In this document: piece by piece, positions 1 to 7,099 of the stretch
How positions within the stretch are numbered: position 1 is the first letter of the stretch
Layout: every line of letters begins with the position of its first letter
From: Acrasis kona
Lineage: Eukaryota > Heterolobosea > Eutetramitea > Acrasida > Acrasidae
NCBI GenBank assembly: GCA_026419775.2
Contig: JAOPGA020001419.1
Span: forward strand, 1-21,150
Reading direction: 5' to 3'
DNA: 21,150 nucleotides
The notes under the pieces: generated by a model
Database searches by the model: none
The model's input: the letters and a program-made list of their open reading frames with translations, nothing else
What the model was told of the DNA's origin: nothing
Translations under genes and position numbers: made by a program

Positions 1-70
1 TAGTAGAAAATGTACACTAGTTCCTATACTTACTTCTTTACTTAGTAAGATATATTGCCTTTATTTGCTA

Positions 71-87
71 ATTAATTAACATTCTAG
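71..87 (+). other. probable 3' splice site of the first visible intron
   Basis: AT-rich sequence ending TTAACATTCTAG precedes an exon that is open in frame. It matches the acceptors of the better supported introns in this window, all of which end in TAG. GTAAGA at 45 would give a 43-nt intron, but the reading frame before it has a stop and no ATG, so the true donor may be GTACAC at 12 or lie upstream of the window. Confidence 0.45.
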
Positions 88-1050
88 GATGAGAATACAA
101 ACTCAATATATAACATCGCACTTGATAATGCTGGTTTTAAAGGCATAGTTTTCTTGTTTGTTCTTGAAAGTGAATATGAAGACATAAAGCAAAAGTTTAA
201 AAATGAGTTGAAGAACGAAACATTTAAGTTGCAATTGGTTGTGGTTAAAGGAACCCAGGCAGATAAAAAAGCTGTTCAAATACAACAGATAAGAAAACTT
301 ATGTCCTTGTTCACAGAGTATTTCCAAATAAGTTACTTTACATTAATTGATCATCAAATAAAACCTTATGCTATAATGGAATGGGCAGACGATAAGATTG
401 TTTATCAGCAATCGACCCTCGGGCGTATGCTATCTCATGGAATGGAGGTGATGAGACATGAACTGAGCTCTGACCATGATAGCATCTATTCAGCTCTAAA
501 TGCCTTAGAAGATGATGATGATGATAACGATTACCATGAAATAATTTATAACATCACTAAAGAAGTAAAGGGTTTTAGAAAAACTCTAAAAGAATACACC
601 AAAGACAAAAAAAGAGTGGCCAATGATCTTGGGTCATACTTTGGATTGTTTCCGGAAAAGTATCGTGAGCAAATGAAACAGAAGTTTAGTAGCGTATGTC
701 AAAAAACAGCACTGGTTGGATTTCTTAACCAAAACAAAAGAAGGGACGAATGGAAGAAGTATCAGTTTTCGCATTGTCCATCTGACATGATTTATCACGT
801 TGCAATATATAACTTACTTGCTGTGAGCGGTATACACATAATGGATGATGACAGTTTCTTTCAAGGTACAGCAAATGCACACAGTACAGACAACCTATTT
901 TTGAGCATGATTAAAAGTCAGAAACGTGAAATGTTTATTGACTATCGTTTTAGTTATCTTCCGTACAGCGAACAGAAGCCAACTACAAAAAAAAGAAAAT
1001 CAAATGGTACAGAGGACAAGAAGCCCACAAAAATTCAGAAGACGAAATAA
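88..1050 (+). CDS. 3' part of a gene, possible GT-A glycosyltransferase-like protein
   Basis: The reading frame opens at 88, directly after a splice-acceptor-like TTCTAG, and runs 320 codons to a TAA at 1048. No in-frame ATG lies between 88 and the conserved-looking part, so the first exon(s) are probably outside the window or beyond an intron whose donor I cannot fix. The layout weakly resembles GT-A fold glycosyltransferases of the TET-associated/GREB1 type: a beta-rich start (LQLVVVKG), a helix carrying 'IQQIRKLM', a strand ending in the acidic YFTLIDHQ where such enzymes have DD, then a distal GIHIMDDD and a 'TDNLFLSMI' helix where they carry E/T-D-x-x-F. Residues 1-290 are globular. The tail is Lys-rich (KKRK, KKPTKIQKTK) and looks like a nuclear localisation signal. 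A run of five Asp lies mid-protein. The family call is a guess from motif order, and the protein may be an orphan. Confidence 0.6.
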   Translation, partial: DENTNSIYNIALDNAGFKGIVFLFVLESEYEDIKQKFKNELKNETFKLQLVVVKGTQADKKAVQIQQIRKLMSLFTEYFQISYFTLIDHQIKPYAIMEWADDKIVYQQSTLGRMLSHGMEVMRHELSSDHDSIYSALNALEDDDDDNDYHEIIYNITKEVKGFRKTLKEYTKDKKRVANDLGSYFGLFPEKYREQMKQKFSSVCQKTALVGFLNQNKRRDEWKKYQFSHCPSDMIYHVAIYNLLAVSGIHIMDDDSFFQGTANAHSTDNLFLSMIKSQKREMFIDYRFSYLPYSEQKPTTKKRKSNGTEDKKPTKIQKTK

Positions 1051-1126
1051 AAATAATTTGTTTGATTTATTTGCATTTGTTAAATTACTAGATGATTAGA
1101 TTGTAATAATTCGATATAAGAGTTTA

Positions 1127-1358
1127 TTAAAGAGCACTCATATATCCACTGGTGCTAATGCAATGATTAAAAAAATGTATATGGACACTTACGGGAGGTG
1201 ATTACAGCATCTGTGCGACGGTCTCATGTACCTTTGAATTAAAGTATAGCTTTCAGCACTTGATGTGCTTTGTTTTCTATTATTTATTCCAGTCCTCACG
1301 AAGAGAGCAACGTAATTAGTAGAAGAAGAGTCTGATTTAAAAGATGTCAACTCTACTG
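1127..1358 (-). other. weak candidate small spliced transcript in the 1051-1740 spacer
   Basis: The minus strand is open for about 55 codons from 1358 to 1193. It then shows a consensus donor GTAAGT (1192-1187), a T-rich 38-nt stretch ending ATTAG (1155), and nine codons to a TAA at 1127 overlapped by AATAAA (plus-strand complement at 1123-1128). The intron length and TAG end fit the other introns here. The protein matches no family I know, frames of this length arise by chance at this AT content, and a start codon is uncertain (an ATG near 1230 would give only about 20 residues). The rest of the spacer shows nothing beyond the TATA modules. Confidence 0.25.
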
Positions 1359-1368
1359 CTATTTATAG
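1314..1368 (-). repeat. diverged copy 1 of a TATA-centred module (minus orientation)
   Basis: On the minus strand this reads CTATAAATA, nine bases, TTGACATCTTT, then a TCAGACTC...CTAATTAC stretch. A related copy lies about 260 bp upstream on the same strand (1570-1634), sharing the 11-mer TTGACATCTTT and a TCGGATTC...CTAATCAA stretch. It is similar in order to the functional-looking TATA region of the surface-protein gene (TATAAATA, ten bases, TCGACTTTT at 1688). It may be a core promoter or the relic of a duplicated promoter. Confidence 0.45.
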
Positions 1369-1569
1369 TCTAAAGACGTCTTCGTAATCCAATACTGTCA
1401 CGAACAATACACAATCGGCACGACACCAGGTAGTAGTGATATAGGAACAATATTGTGGTGGTTTTTGTTAGAACCAAAATCTAACAAAGTTTTTGATATT
1501 CTTAGTTTGTTTCTGGAACTAAACTGATGTTGTGTGAAGAGCAAAATCTTAGACCTCTTAACAAGATCT

Positions 1570-1634
1570 TTGGTTGATTAGCACGAATCCGACGCTTACA
1601 AAGATGTCAATTATAATCTGCATTTTATTTATAG
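1570..1634 (-). repeat. diverged copy 2 of the TATA-centred module (minus orientation)
   Basis: The minus strand reads CTATAAATA, fifteen bases, TTGACATCTTT, then TCGGATTC and CTAATCAACC. It matches copy 1 at 1314-1368 in order and in the exact 11-mer. No convincing gene start follows it on the minus strand. A short frame beginning with ATG at 1623 runs only 21 codons. Confidence 0.4.
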
Positions 1635-1687
1635 CAACCAACTACCATTTTAAGGAGTGACAAGATATTATTGTCACATGACTTGGG

Positions 1688-1695
1688 TATAAATA
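1688..1695 (+). promoter_or_regulatory. TATA box of the surface-protein gene
   Basis: A perfect TATAAATA lies 46 bases before the ATG at 1741 and is followed by TCGACTTTT and a CAAACAATCAGAACAACACAAC leader-like stretch without ATG. Transcription starting about 30 bases downstream would leave a 5' leader of roughly 20 nt. Most other genes in the window lack so clear a TATA box, which suggests strong or stage-regulated expression (inference). Confidence 0.6.
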
Positions 1696-1740
1696 GCATA
1701 TTTTCTCGACTTTTATCACAAACAATCAGAACAACACAAC

Positions 1741-3564
1741 ATGAGAATTCTCATTTCATTATGCGCAATAGTTGCCTTGACTTATGCAGCCTCCGTCGAT
1801 CTCTTGATCTCAAAGGACTTGCTGTCGAACCCTGCTAATGGAGGTCCATCGACCTACCACAACAAGGATCAGTACACCATTTCTTGTTGTTCCGCAAGCA
1901 ACGCAGCATACCTGTTCACGGCTTACAACGTTGCTTCTCTCTCTGGTAAACAAATCACAAGTGCCAACCTATACGTGAGCGTACTTTCCAACACACCACC
2001 CCAACGTGTTTCCGAGAACGACAATTCAAGAAATCCCAACGTTCAATTCTTCAATGCAACAGATTTTTCAGAGACACCAACCACCAACATTAGTGAGTTC
2101 CCTGACTTTGGAAGCGACATCACCACCCTCTACTTGAACAACCAACAAGTATCAAGCTTTGACGTTACTTCTTTTGTTAAAGATGCCGTTGCCGCCAAAA
2201 AGGAATTCTTTAACATTGGCTGGAACCCAACAGGAGGTATCGGAGCATCCGTTACCGTACAAGCCAGAGAAGCAAACAGCAGATCATCATTCTTGAGAGT
2301 TGTATATGAAGATGCTTCAGTCGTACCAACATGCCCACCATGCCCATGCGGTGAGGTCAACCTTTCAGGTGATAACAATGCTTCACCAGCTAGAGGTATT
2401 AGAACTGCTTGCCCAGTATGCAAACAATGCCCATCTTCATCTGCACCAACCACTTCTGCACCAACTGTCAACTTGACACCAAGACCAACAACTTCTGCAC
2501 CATCAACCAGCGCGCCATCCACCTCAGCTCCAACTACCTGTCCGCCATGTCCATGTGGTGAGACCAACCTTTCAGGAGATAACAATGCTTCACCAGCAAG
2601 AAGACTACGTACTACTTGCCCAGTCTGCAAACAATGCCCATCTTCATCTGCACCAACTGTCAACTTGACACCAAGACCAACAACATCTGCACCATCAACC
2701 AGCGCACCATCCACCTCAGCTCCAACTACCTGTCCACCATGTCCATGCGGTGAGGTCAACCTTTCAGGTGACAACAATGCTTCACCATCAAGAGGTATTA
2801 GAACTACTTGCCCAGTCTGCAAGCAATGCCCAACCACCTCCGCACCAACCACCAGTGCACCACCAGTCAACTTGACACCAAGACCAACAACATCTGCACC
2901 AACTACCTCTGCACCAAAACCAACCACCAGTGCACCAACCACTTCATCACCACCAGTCAACTTGACACCAAGACCAACAACATCTGCTCCTCAAACTTCA
3001 CAATCACCCAAACCAACTCTACCAGTCTGCAATGCCAACCTCTCAGGTGACAACAACGCTTCACCAGCAAGAAGAGTTAGATCCAACACTTGTCAAGCTA
3101 ACTTGTCTGGAGACAACAATGCTTCACCAGCAAGAAGATTCAGAAATGTCTTCGCTCAAGAATGCAACGGAAATGGATACTGCAGTGGCGGATCATGCGT
3201 ATGTAAGCCAGGATATCAGGGAGCCGATTGCGAAGAAGAATGCTTACAAGTCAACCCATGCTGGACATGCCCAACTGGGTTCGTACACTGGTATGAAACT
3301 GAGTTGACCAAGGCACCAGGTGATGACAGATGTGCTTGCGTTCCAGGTTCATCAACTTCAGCTGCACCAACTACCTTGCCACCAGTCAACTTGACTCCAA
3401 GACCAACCACTAGTGCACCAACCACTTCTGCACCAAGACCAACAACTAGAGCCCCAACTCAAAACGAGTCCGGAGACGATTTGTCAAGAGAAAACAATTC
3501 TGCAGCTCAAAAATCATTCCTTGTTGGTATTGCTGTTGCATTGATTGTCGCTTTTGCCATGTAA
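1741..3564 (+). CDS. GPI-anchored mucin-like cell-surface protein with Cys-rich repeats
   Basis: 607 residues. A signal peptide (MRILISLCAIVALTYAAS) starts at the ATG. Residues 19-190 form a globular beta-rich domain resembling the DNRLRE/CBM-like wall domains. Residues 198-365 hold three tandem units CPPCPCGE - NLSGDNNASPxR - CPVCKQC, each joined by Ser/Thr/Pro linkers with VNLTPRPTTSAP and TSAP repeats that should be heavily O-glycosylated. Two further copies of the NLSGDNNASP cassette follow without the CPPCPCG context (433 and 454), then an EGF-like knot (CNGNGYCSGGSCVCKPGYQG, ~476-501) and another Cys cluster (507-533). The C-terminus has a small-residue stretch and a hydrophobic tail ending FLVGIAVALIVAFAM, typical of a GPI-anchor signal. 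The protein should therefore sit on the outer surface. Function is unknown; adhesion or a coat/cyst-wall role is an inference. Each cassette carries two N-glycosylation sequons. Confidence 0.9.
   Translation: MRILISLCAIVALTYAASVDLLISKDLLSNPANGGPSTYHNKDQYTISCCSASNAAYLFTAYNVASLSGKQITSANLYVSVLSNTPPQRVSENDNSRNPNVQFFNATDFSETPTTNISEFPDFGSDITTLYLNNQQVSSFDVTSFVKDAVAAKKEFFNIGWNPTGGIGASVTVQAREANSRSSFLRVVYEDASVVPTCPPCPCGEVNLSGDNNASPARGIRTACPVCKQCPSSSAPTTSAPTVNLTPRPTTSAPSTSAPSTSAPTTCPPCPCGETNLSGDNNASPARRLRTTCPVCKQCPSSSAPTVNLTPRPTTSAPSTSAPSTSAPTTCPPCPCGEVNLSGDNNASPSRGIRTTCPVCKQCPTTSAPTTSAPPVNLTPRPTTSAPTTSAPKPTTSAPTTSSPPVNLTPRPTTSAPQTSQSPKPTLPVCNANLSGDNNASPARRVRSNTCQANLSGDNNASPARRFRNVFAQECNGNGYCSGGSCVCKPGYQGADCEEECLQVNPCWTCPTGFVHWYETELTKAPGDDRCACVPGSSTSAAPTTLPPVNLTPRPTTSAPTTSAPRPTTRAPTQNESGDDLSRENNSAAQKSFLVGIAVALIVAFAM
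2332..2890 (+). repeat. in-frame tandem repeat, three units of about 190-207 bp
   Basis: Three near-identical coding units start with the CPPCPCG codons at 2332, about 2539 and about 2731, spaced 207 and then 192 bp. The difference is one extra TTSAP-type segment. The nucleotide identity is high even at third positions, pointing to recent duplication or homogenisation. The repeat suppresses stops on the other strand and so creates a spurious 276-codon minus-strand frame. Confidence 0.85.
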
Positions 3565-4398
3565 ATAAGTTATGACGAAATAAATAATTAAATTAATAAT
3601 AGATTAATGATCCCCATGAACACTTTCTGATTCTATAACTTTTCTCAATCTAGAATCTCTTGAAGAACTCTTCATATTCATTTCGGTTTTTGGCATAATC
3701 TTCCCAAAATATCTTCTTGAGAAGACATTTGATTACAAAGTCTTGAATCGGAACAACGGCAAAAGCATTTAAATTGATCATATCGTTTTAAACACAAAAA
3801 TTGGAGGAGTGTACCAGCATCTATTGTAGTAGTAATGATTTCGAATTTGTCAAGATCATGAAAGTGACAAGAGCAAAAAAGCAAACACACAACTATTTAA
3901 TTAAAAGTGTTCGAACTGGGATTGAACCCAGTTGGTAAGAAGTGATTGTACTCCTCTGAAACATTCTAGAGATTTAACATGTATTTGCAGACTCCTTCCC
4001 ATCTTGTTTAAATTAATGTATTGTTCGTTCGGCTGATTCTTACGTGCTTCCTCTGTCAGATTCTACTTGTTCAAAAAGCTAATCTTCAGCAATCTGGTCC
4101 AAAAGTATTCTTGAGGAAGATAATTTGTGGTATTATCGGCTTTCGGCTATTATCCTTTCAAGTTCCTTTGCTACATCTGAGTGACGAGGTCTCGTGATTG
4201 TAATATTAATACTACATTACCCGAGAGCCATCTTTGATCTTTTAAATGTGAAGAAATTCTTTTAAATGTGTTAGAAGTGGTTATAAGAAAAGTAAATGTA
4301 TATAAACGAATCATAATTTGAATAATTGATTCTGTTATTTTGTTGAATATTTATATATAAAAAAAGGAACCGATAGGGTCGATAAAAGTGCCTGACTG
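3565..4398. other. 834-bp spacer with no provable gene
   Basis: An AATAAA at about 3580-3585 probably ends the surface-protein transcript. Several minus-strand blocks look codable but do not join into one clear model: 3650-3781 (43 codons from an ATG), 3901-4062 (53 codons, opening right after AAGTAG), 4064-4146 (27 codons after AATAG), and an ATG at 4231 followed by GTAATG. A 58-codon plus-strand frame overlaps them (4012-4197). Frames this long are expected by chance in such DNA, so this may be a multi-intron gene, a pseudogene or nothing. A hairpin at 3914-3933 resembles a tRNA T-arm, but the rest of a tRNA is missing. Confidence 0.4.
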
Positions 4399-4741
4399 TT
4401 AGAACATTGTTATGATTTGCCCACTTACGGTCACTCCTAAAGCTCTTTGAATTAACTTCTTCCTTTCTCTGCTTTTATGAACTGCTTCCCATATTTCCTC
4501 TCCATTGGCTAGAGAAATTAAATTTATTCATAGTGTTGCTGTTATTACCCATATGCTTCGCTTTGAGTGCGTCTCTTTGTTCCTGAAGTAAAGCATCAAG
4601 CTTTCCACTTAATATTTTTTGGAACTGCTCTTCCCTTTTAGATTTCTTGATTCCAGAATAACATCTGCCTGCACCTGCAACTCTTGCTCTATTCACTCCC
4701 GATGTTATCACACCTGATAAGTTCAACAGGTTAACTCTCAT
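4399..4741 (-). CDS. small predicted mitochondrial protein, one 40-nt intron
   Basis: Two exons (4741-4549 and 4508-4399) encode about 100 residues. The N-terminus MRVNLLNLSGVITSGVNRAR is Arg/Ser-rich with no acidic residues, as in mitochondrial presequences, with a likely cut near RCYS. The mature part is a charged helix (KREEQFQKILSGKLDALL, then GEEIWEAVHKSRERKKLIQR). I chose splicing at 4509-4548 because the unspliced frame ends in a low-complexity Asn/Ser tail, while the spliced frame stays charged and helical and the intron has the usual size and TAG end. Unspliced, the frame would stop at 4475. An ATG five codons upstream (4756) overlaps the start of the next gene; 4741 is the better start. 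I do not recognise the family. A mitochondrial ribosome or respiratory-chain accessory subunit is possible but unproven. Confidence 0.6.
4509..4548 (-). other. 40-nt intron of the small mitochondrial gene
   Basis: The minus strand reads GTAATA at the 5' end and AATTTCTCTAG at the 3' end. Removing it joins codon ATG-G to CC-AAT without a stop and extends the frame 35 codons. Size and TAG end match the firmly supported introns at 12559-12602, 15664-15704 and 15732-15772. Confidence 0.55.
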
Positions 4742-4754
4742 TTTGTAAATTAAC

Positions 4755-7049
4755 ATGCAACCCTTTGTCCTCCAGATACTTTTGCGGAGTCAAAGGCAAA
4801 CAAGGATATTACCACACTGCTTTTACAACTCAAACGCGACACAAATACGATGTTATGGACGTGTGAGAGGGAGACATAAGGAGAAGAAGGCAACATGGGC
4901 TGATGATGTATTCTCAGAAGAGTCCGACGCGGAACAGGATATTGAACAAGTCGGAATACAACCCCTTCGAGATGCTGATACAGTTCCACGGTTCCAAGCG
5001 TACCAAGCTTCGACAAGACCGGCGGGGGCTATACCAAGTTATTTAAAATTCGACTATGAATCTATAATAGAGTTTAAGAGGAAGTATACTAACGAAAATT
5101 ACGAAGAGGAGGATCGATACAAGAACCTTATCAAAAACCCCTTCCTATTGAAAGTAATCGAAAAAATGCACAACATCTCCCAACAAGGATACGATCCACC
5201 CGAGCTCTCCGATTATCAGTTGTATGTTCTCTTCAGATATGCCTCTCGCGCTACGAGAAGAAGAGGAAAAGTCAACGAAGACCCACGCTTGATTCAAAGA
5301 ACTTGGCATCATCGCATGCTTTTGGACACTATCGTAAACACCAATAAGCGTGGATACTATTATCCAGTCAGACGTCATCACCTTAATTGGATCATGCAAA
5401 TTCTAGTAGACAAGGATAGCAGTTACAGATTATACCAAGCATACACAGATGGTTCCCTGGCACCCATAGCCCAAACGAAACCCAACTTTTGGACCTTTTA
5501 TTACCTCATCAAATCACAAGAAGACGATCCGTGGCCATACACAAAGATTTATCTGGACATTGTGAACGATCCATCACACGAACTTCACGAAGACATTCAA
5601 AAAGAACTTCCGCTGTTTAACAAAATGATGCTGATGCTGATCTACGAATTATGTCGGTGCGACAAACTTGACGATGCGATCAGATTATATCAAATCATTG
5701 GAAGCCAAAGAGCAAAAGGTTTGGAAGTGCCCAACATTATGCAAACACTTTTAAAAAAAATTCAACCGGCACAATTGAGGCCAATCACACCAGCCAACCC
5801 CAACATTGCACTCATTGAAAAGATTATAAAAGAAAAACAAATCGAAACGCAAATCGAAGTGATTGAAACGGTCAACATTTTTACTGGCTTGTGCAAAGCG
5901 AAGAGATTGAGGGAGGCCTTGTATTTATTCGGAATGATTTACAACGAAGTCGTGGTCAGCACCCGCGAACTCAACCGGAACTTTGGAAAGGTGGAAAAAT
6001 ATTTCGAGTATGCCGTTTCAACGCTGTTGTCTACTTTTCTAGAAGTTCCCAATGGATTCTCTCTAGGAGAACGTTTGTTCGAGAAGATTCAGGATGGAAG
6101 CGTCAATACGTTTCATCAATATTACACTCAGTCAAAGTCATCCATCACTCCAAGTATTAAGCATTATGGCTTGATGTTGCATAATTATGCGGCTTTGGGT
6201 GACAAGAACAAATTTAATCAGTACGCACAACAGATGAAACGAACAGGAATGAAATGGACTTTTGAGACTTATTTGTTTGTTGTGAGTGGTTTTTTGAAAG
6301 CAAATCAGTTAGAAGAGGCCATCATGTACATGTCAGATGTTGATTTGACCAAAGTATATCCTCATGGTAATGGACCCATCAAGTTTGCAGTCATTGACTA
6401 TTGTGTTTCGGTTGGTAAAGTTGAACAGGCGCTAGAAATTCTTTTTGATAATAAAATCACATCTTCTTATTGTCTGCCAGCGATGGACTCTTTTTTGAGC
6501 GTCATGAAAGGTTTTGCACAACAAGGCGACCTTCTTAAGGTCATCCTTATACAATTCTCTGTCTATAGTCTTTATTATTATATGAATGAATTCCGCGACC
6601 TCAAATATGTGGCCCAAAGGCTAGATGCTGCTCATAATCAAGGACACGAGAAAGTGTTGAGAGCAATGGCACGGTATCCTTCTGCAAAAGAGGAAGTTGA
6701 ATTTGTCAAGTACATGATCCCGAAAGTGTCCAGTCATAATTTCGTCCAGATGCACAATCCTCAAAAGAGTGAAATTTATAGAAGGAATGTATTGGCCGCT
6801 GAGTATGTGGAGATTTTCGATTTGATGAGTCAGGTGAAGAGCGATCCTAGCAGGAATGATTTGACCGAAGATTTGTTGGTTGATATGTACTTGAATAGGG
6901 CGTGTGATACAACAAACAGGGCAAAAGAAACAATAGAAAAGTTGATGATACAAGCAAAAAAGGAAAGTATGTTCGGGAATAGAAGACCTACTGTCAATAT
7001 TAAGGATACAAGCAAACCAGAATATAAAATCGAAGTTGAATCAAAATGA
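4755..7049 (+). CDS. mitochondrial PPR (pentatricopeptide-repeat) protein
   Basis: 764 residues. An Arg-rich, acid-free N-terminus (MQPFVLQILLRSQRQTRILP, further Arg to residue 41) suggests mitochondrial import. The body is all-helical, with paired-helix repeats of about 35 residues. The clearest are ~290-320 (MLIYELCRCDKLDDAIRLYQ), 373-400 (FTGLCKAKRLREALYLFGM), 467-500 (YGLMLHNYAALGDKNKFNQY), 502-535 (YLFVVSGFLKANQLEEAIMY), 540-570 (FAVIDYCVSVGKVEQALEIL) and 575-600. These fit the PPR consensus of a G-x-x-x-A turn with helical flanks. PPR proteins bind organellar RNA and act in its processing, stability or translation; the target cannot be read from the sequence. A long non-repeat N-terminal region (45-280) and C-terminal region (610-764) show no known domain. 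The next Met is at residue 139, so the start at 4755 is favoured. Confidence 0.85.
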   Translation: MQPFVLQILLRSQRQTRILPHCFYNSNATQIRCYGRVRGRHKEKKATWADDVFSEESDAEQDIEQVGIQPLRDADTVPRFQAYQASTRPAGAIPSYLKFDYESIIEFKRKYTNENYEEEDRYKNLIKNPFLLKVIEKMHNISQQGYDPPELSDYQLYVLFRYASRATRRRGKVNEDPRLIQRTWHHRMLLDTIVNTNKRGYYYPVRRHHLNWIMQILVDKDSSYRLYQAYTDGSLAPIAQTKPNFWTFYYLIKSQEDDPWPYTKIYLDIVNDPSHELHEDIQKELPLFNKMMLMLIYELCRCDKLDDAIRLYQIIGSQRAKGLEVPNIMQTLLKKIQPAQLRPITPANPNIALIEKIIKEKQIETQIEVIETVNIFTGLCKAKRLREALYLFGMIYNEVVVSTRELNRNFGKVEKYFEYAVSTLLSTFLEVPNGFSLGERLFEKIQDGSVNTFHQYYTQSKSSITPSIKHYGLMLHNYAALGDKNKFNQYAQQMKRTGMKWTFETYLFVVSGFLKANQLEEAIMYMSDVDLTKVYPHGNGPIKFAVIDYCVSVGKVEQALEILFDNKITSSYCLPAMDSFLSVMKGFAQQGDLLKVILIQFSVYSLYYYMNEFRDLKYVAQRLDAAHNQGHEKVLRAMARYPSAKEEVEFVKYMIPKVSSHNFVQMHNPQKSEIYRRNVLAAEYVEIFDLMSQVKSDPSRNDLTEDLLVDMYLNRACDTTNRAKETIEKLMIQAKKESMFGNRRPTVNIKDTSKPEYKIEVESK

Positions 7050-7099
7050 ATAACATAAAAATACAAATTTCTTGTCAACTTGTTTTACAATAACTTATT

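Noticed and set aside
2351-2393. GTGAGG...CTAG within the first Cys repeat looks like a 43-nt intron
   Set aside because: The other cassette copies lack the GT or the TAG, the region is open and conserved in frame, and N-glycosylation and Cys patterns make sense when translated.
2130-2960. 276-codon minus-strand open frame opposite the surface protein
   Set aside because: It mirrors the repeat units and low-complexity Val/Gly translation of TSAP codons; it is a shadow of the real gene.
3914-3933. tRNA T-arm/B-box-like hairpin on the minus strand (CTGGG TTCAAT CCCAG) with T-run downstream
   Set aside because: The loop is one base short, and no acceptor partner, D-arm/A-box or anticodon arm can be placed upstream. 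It falls in a codable minus-strand block.
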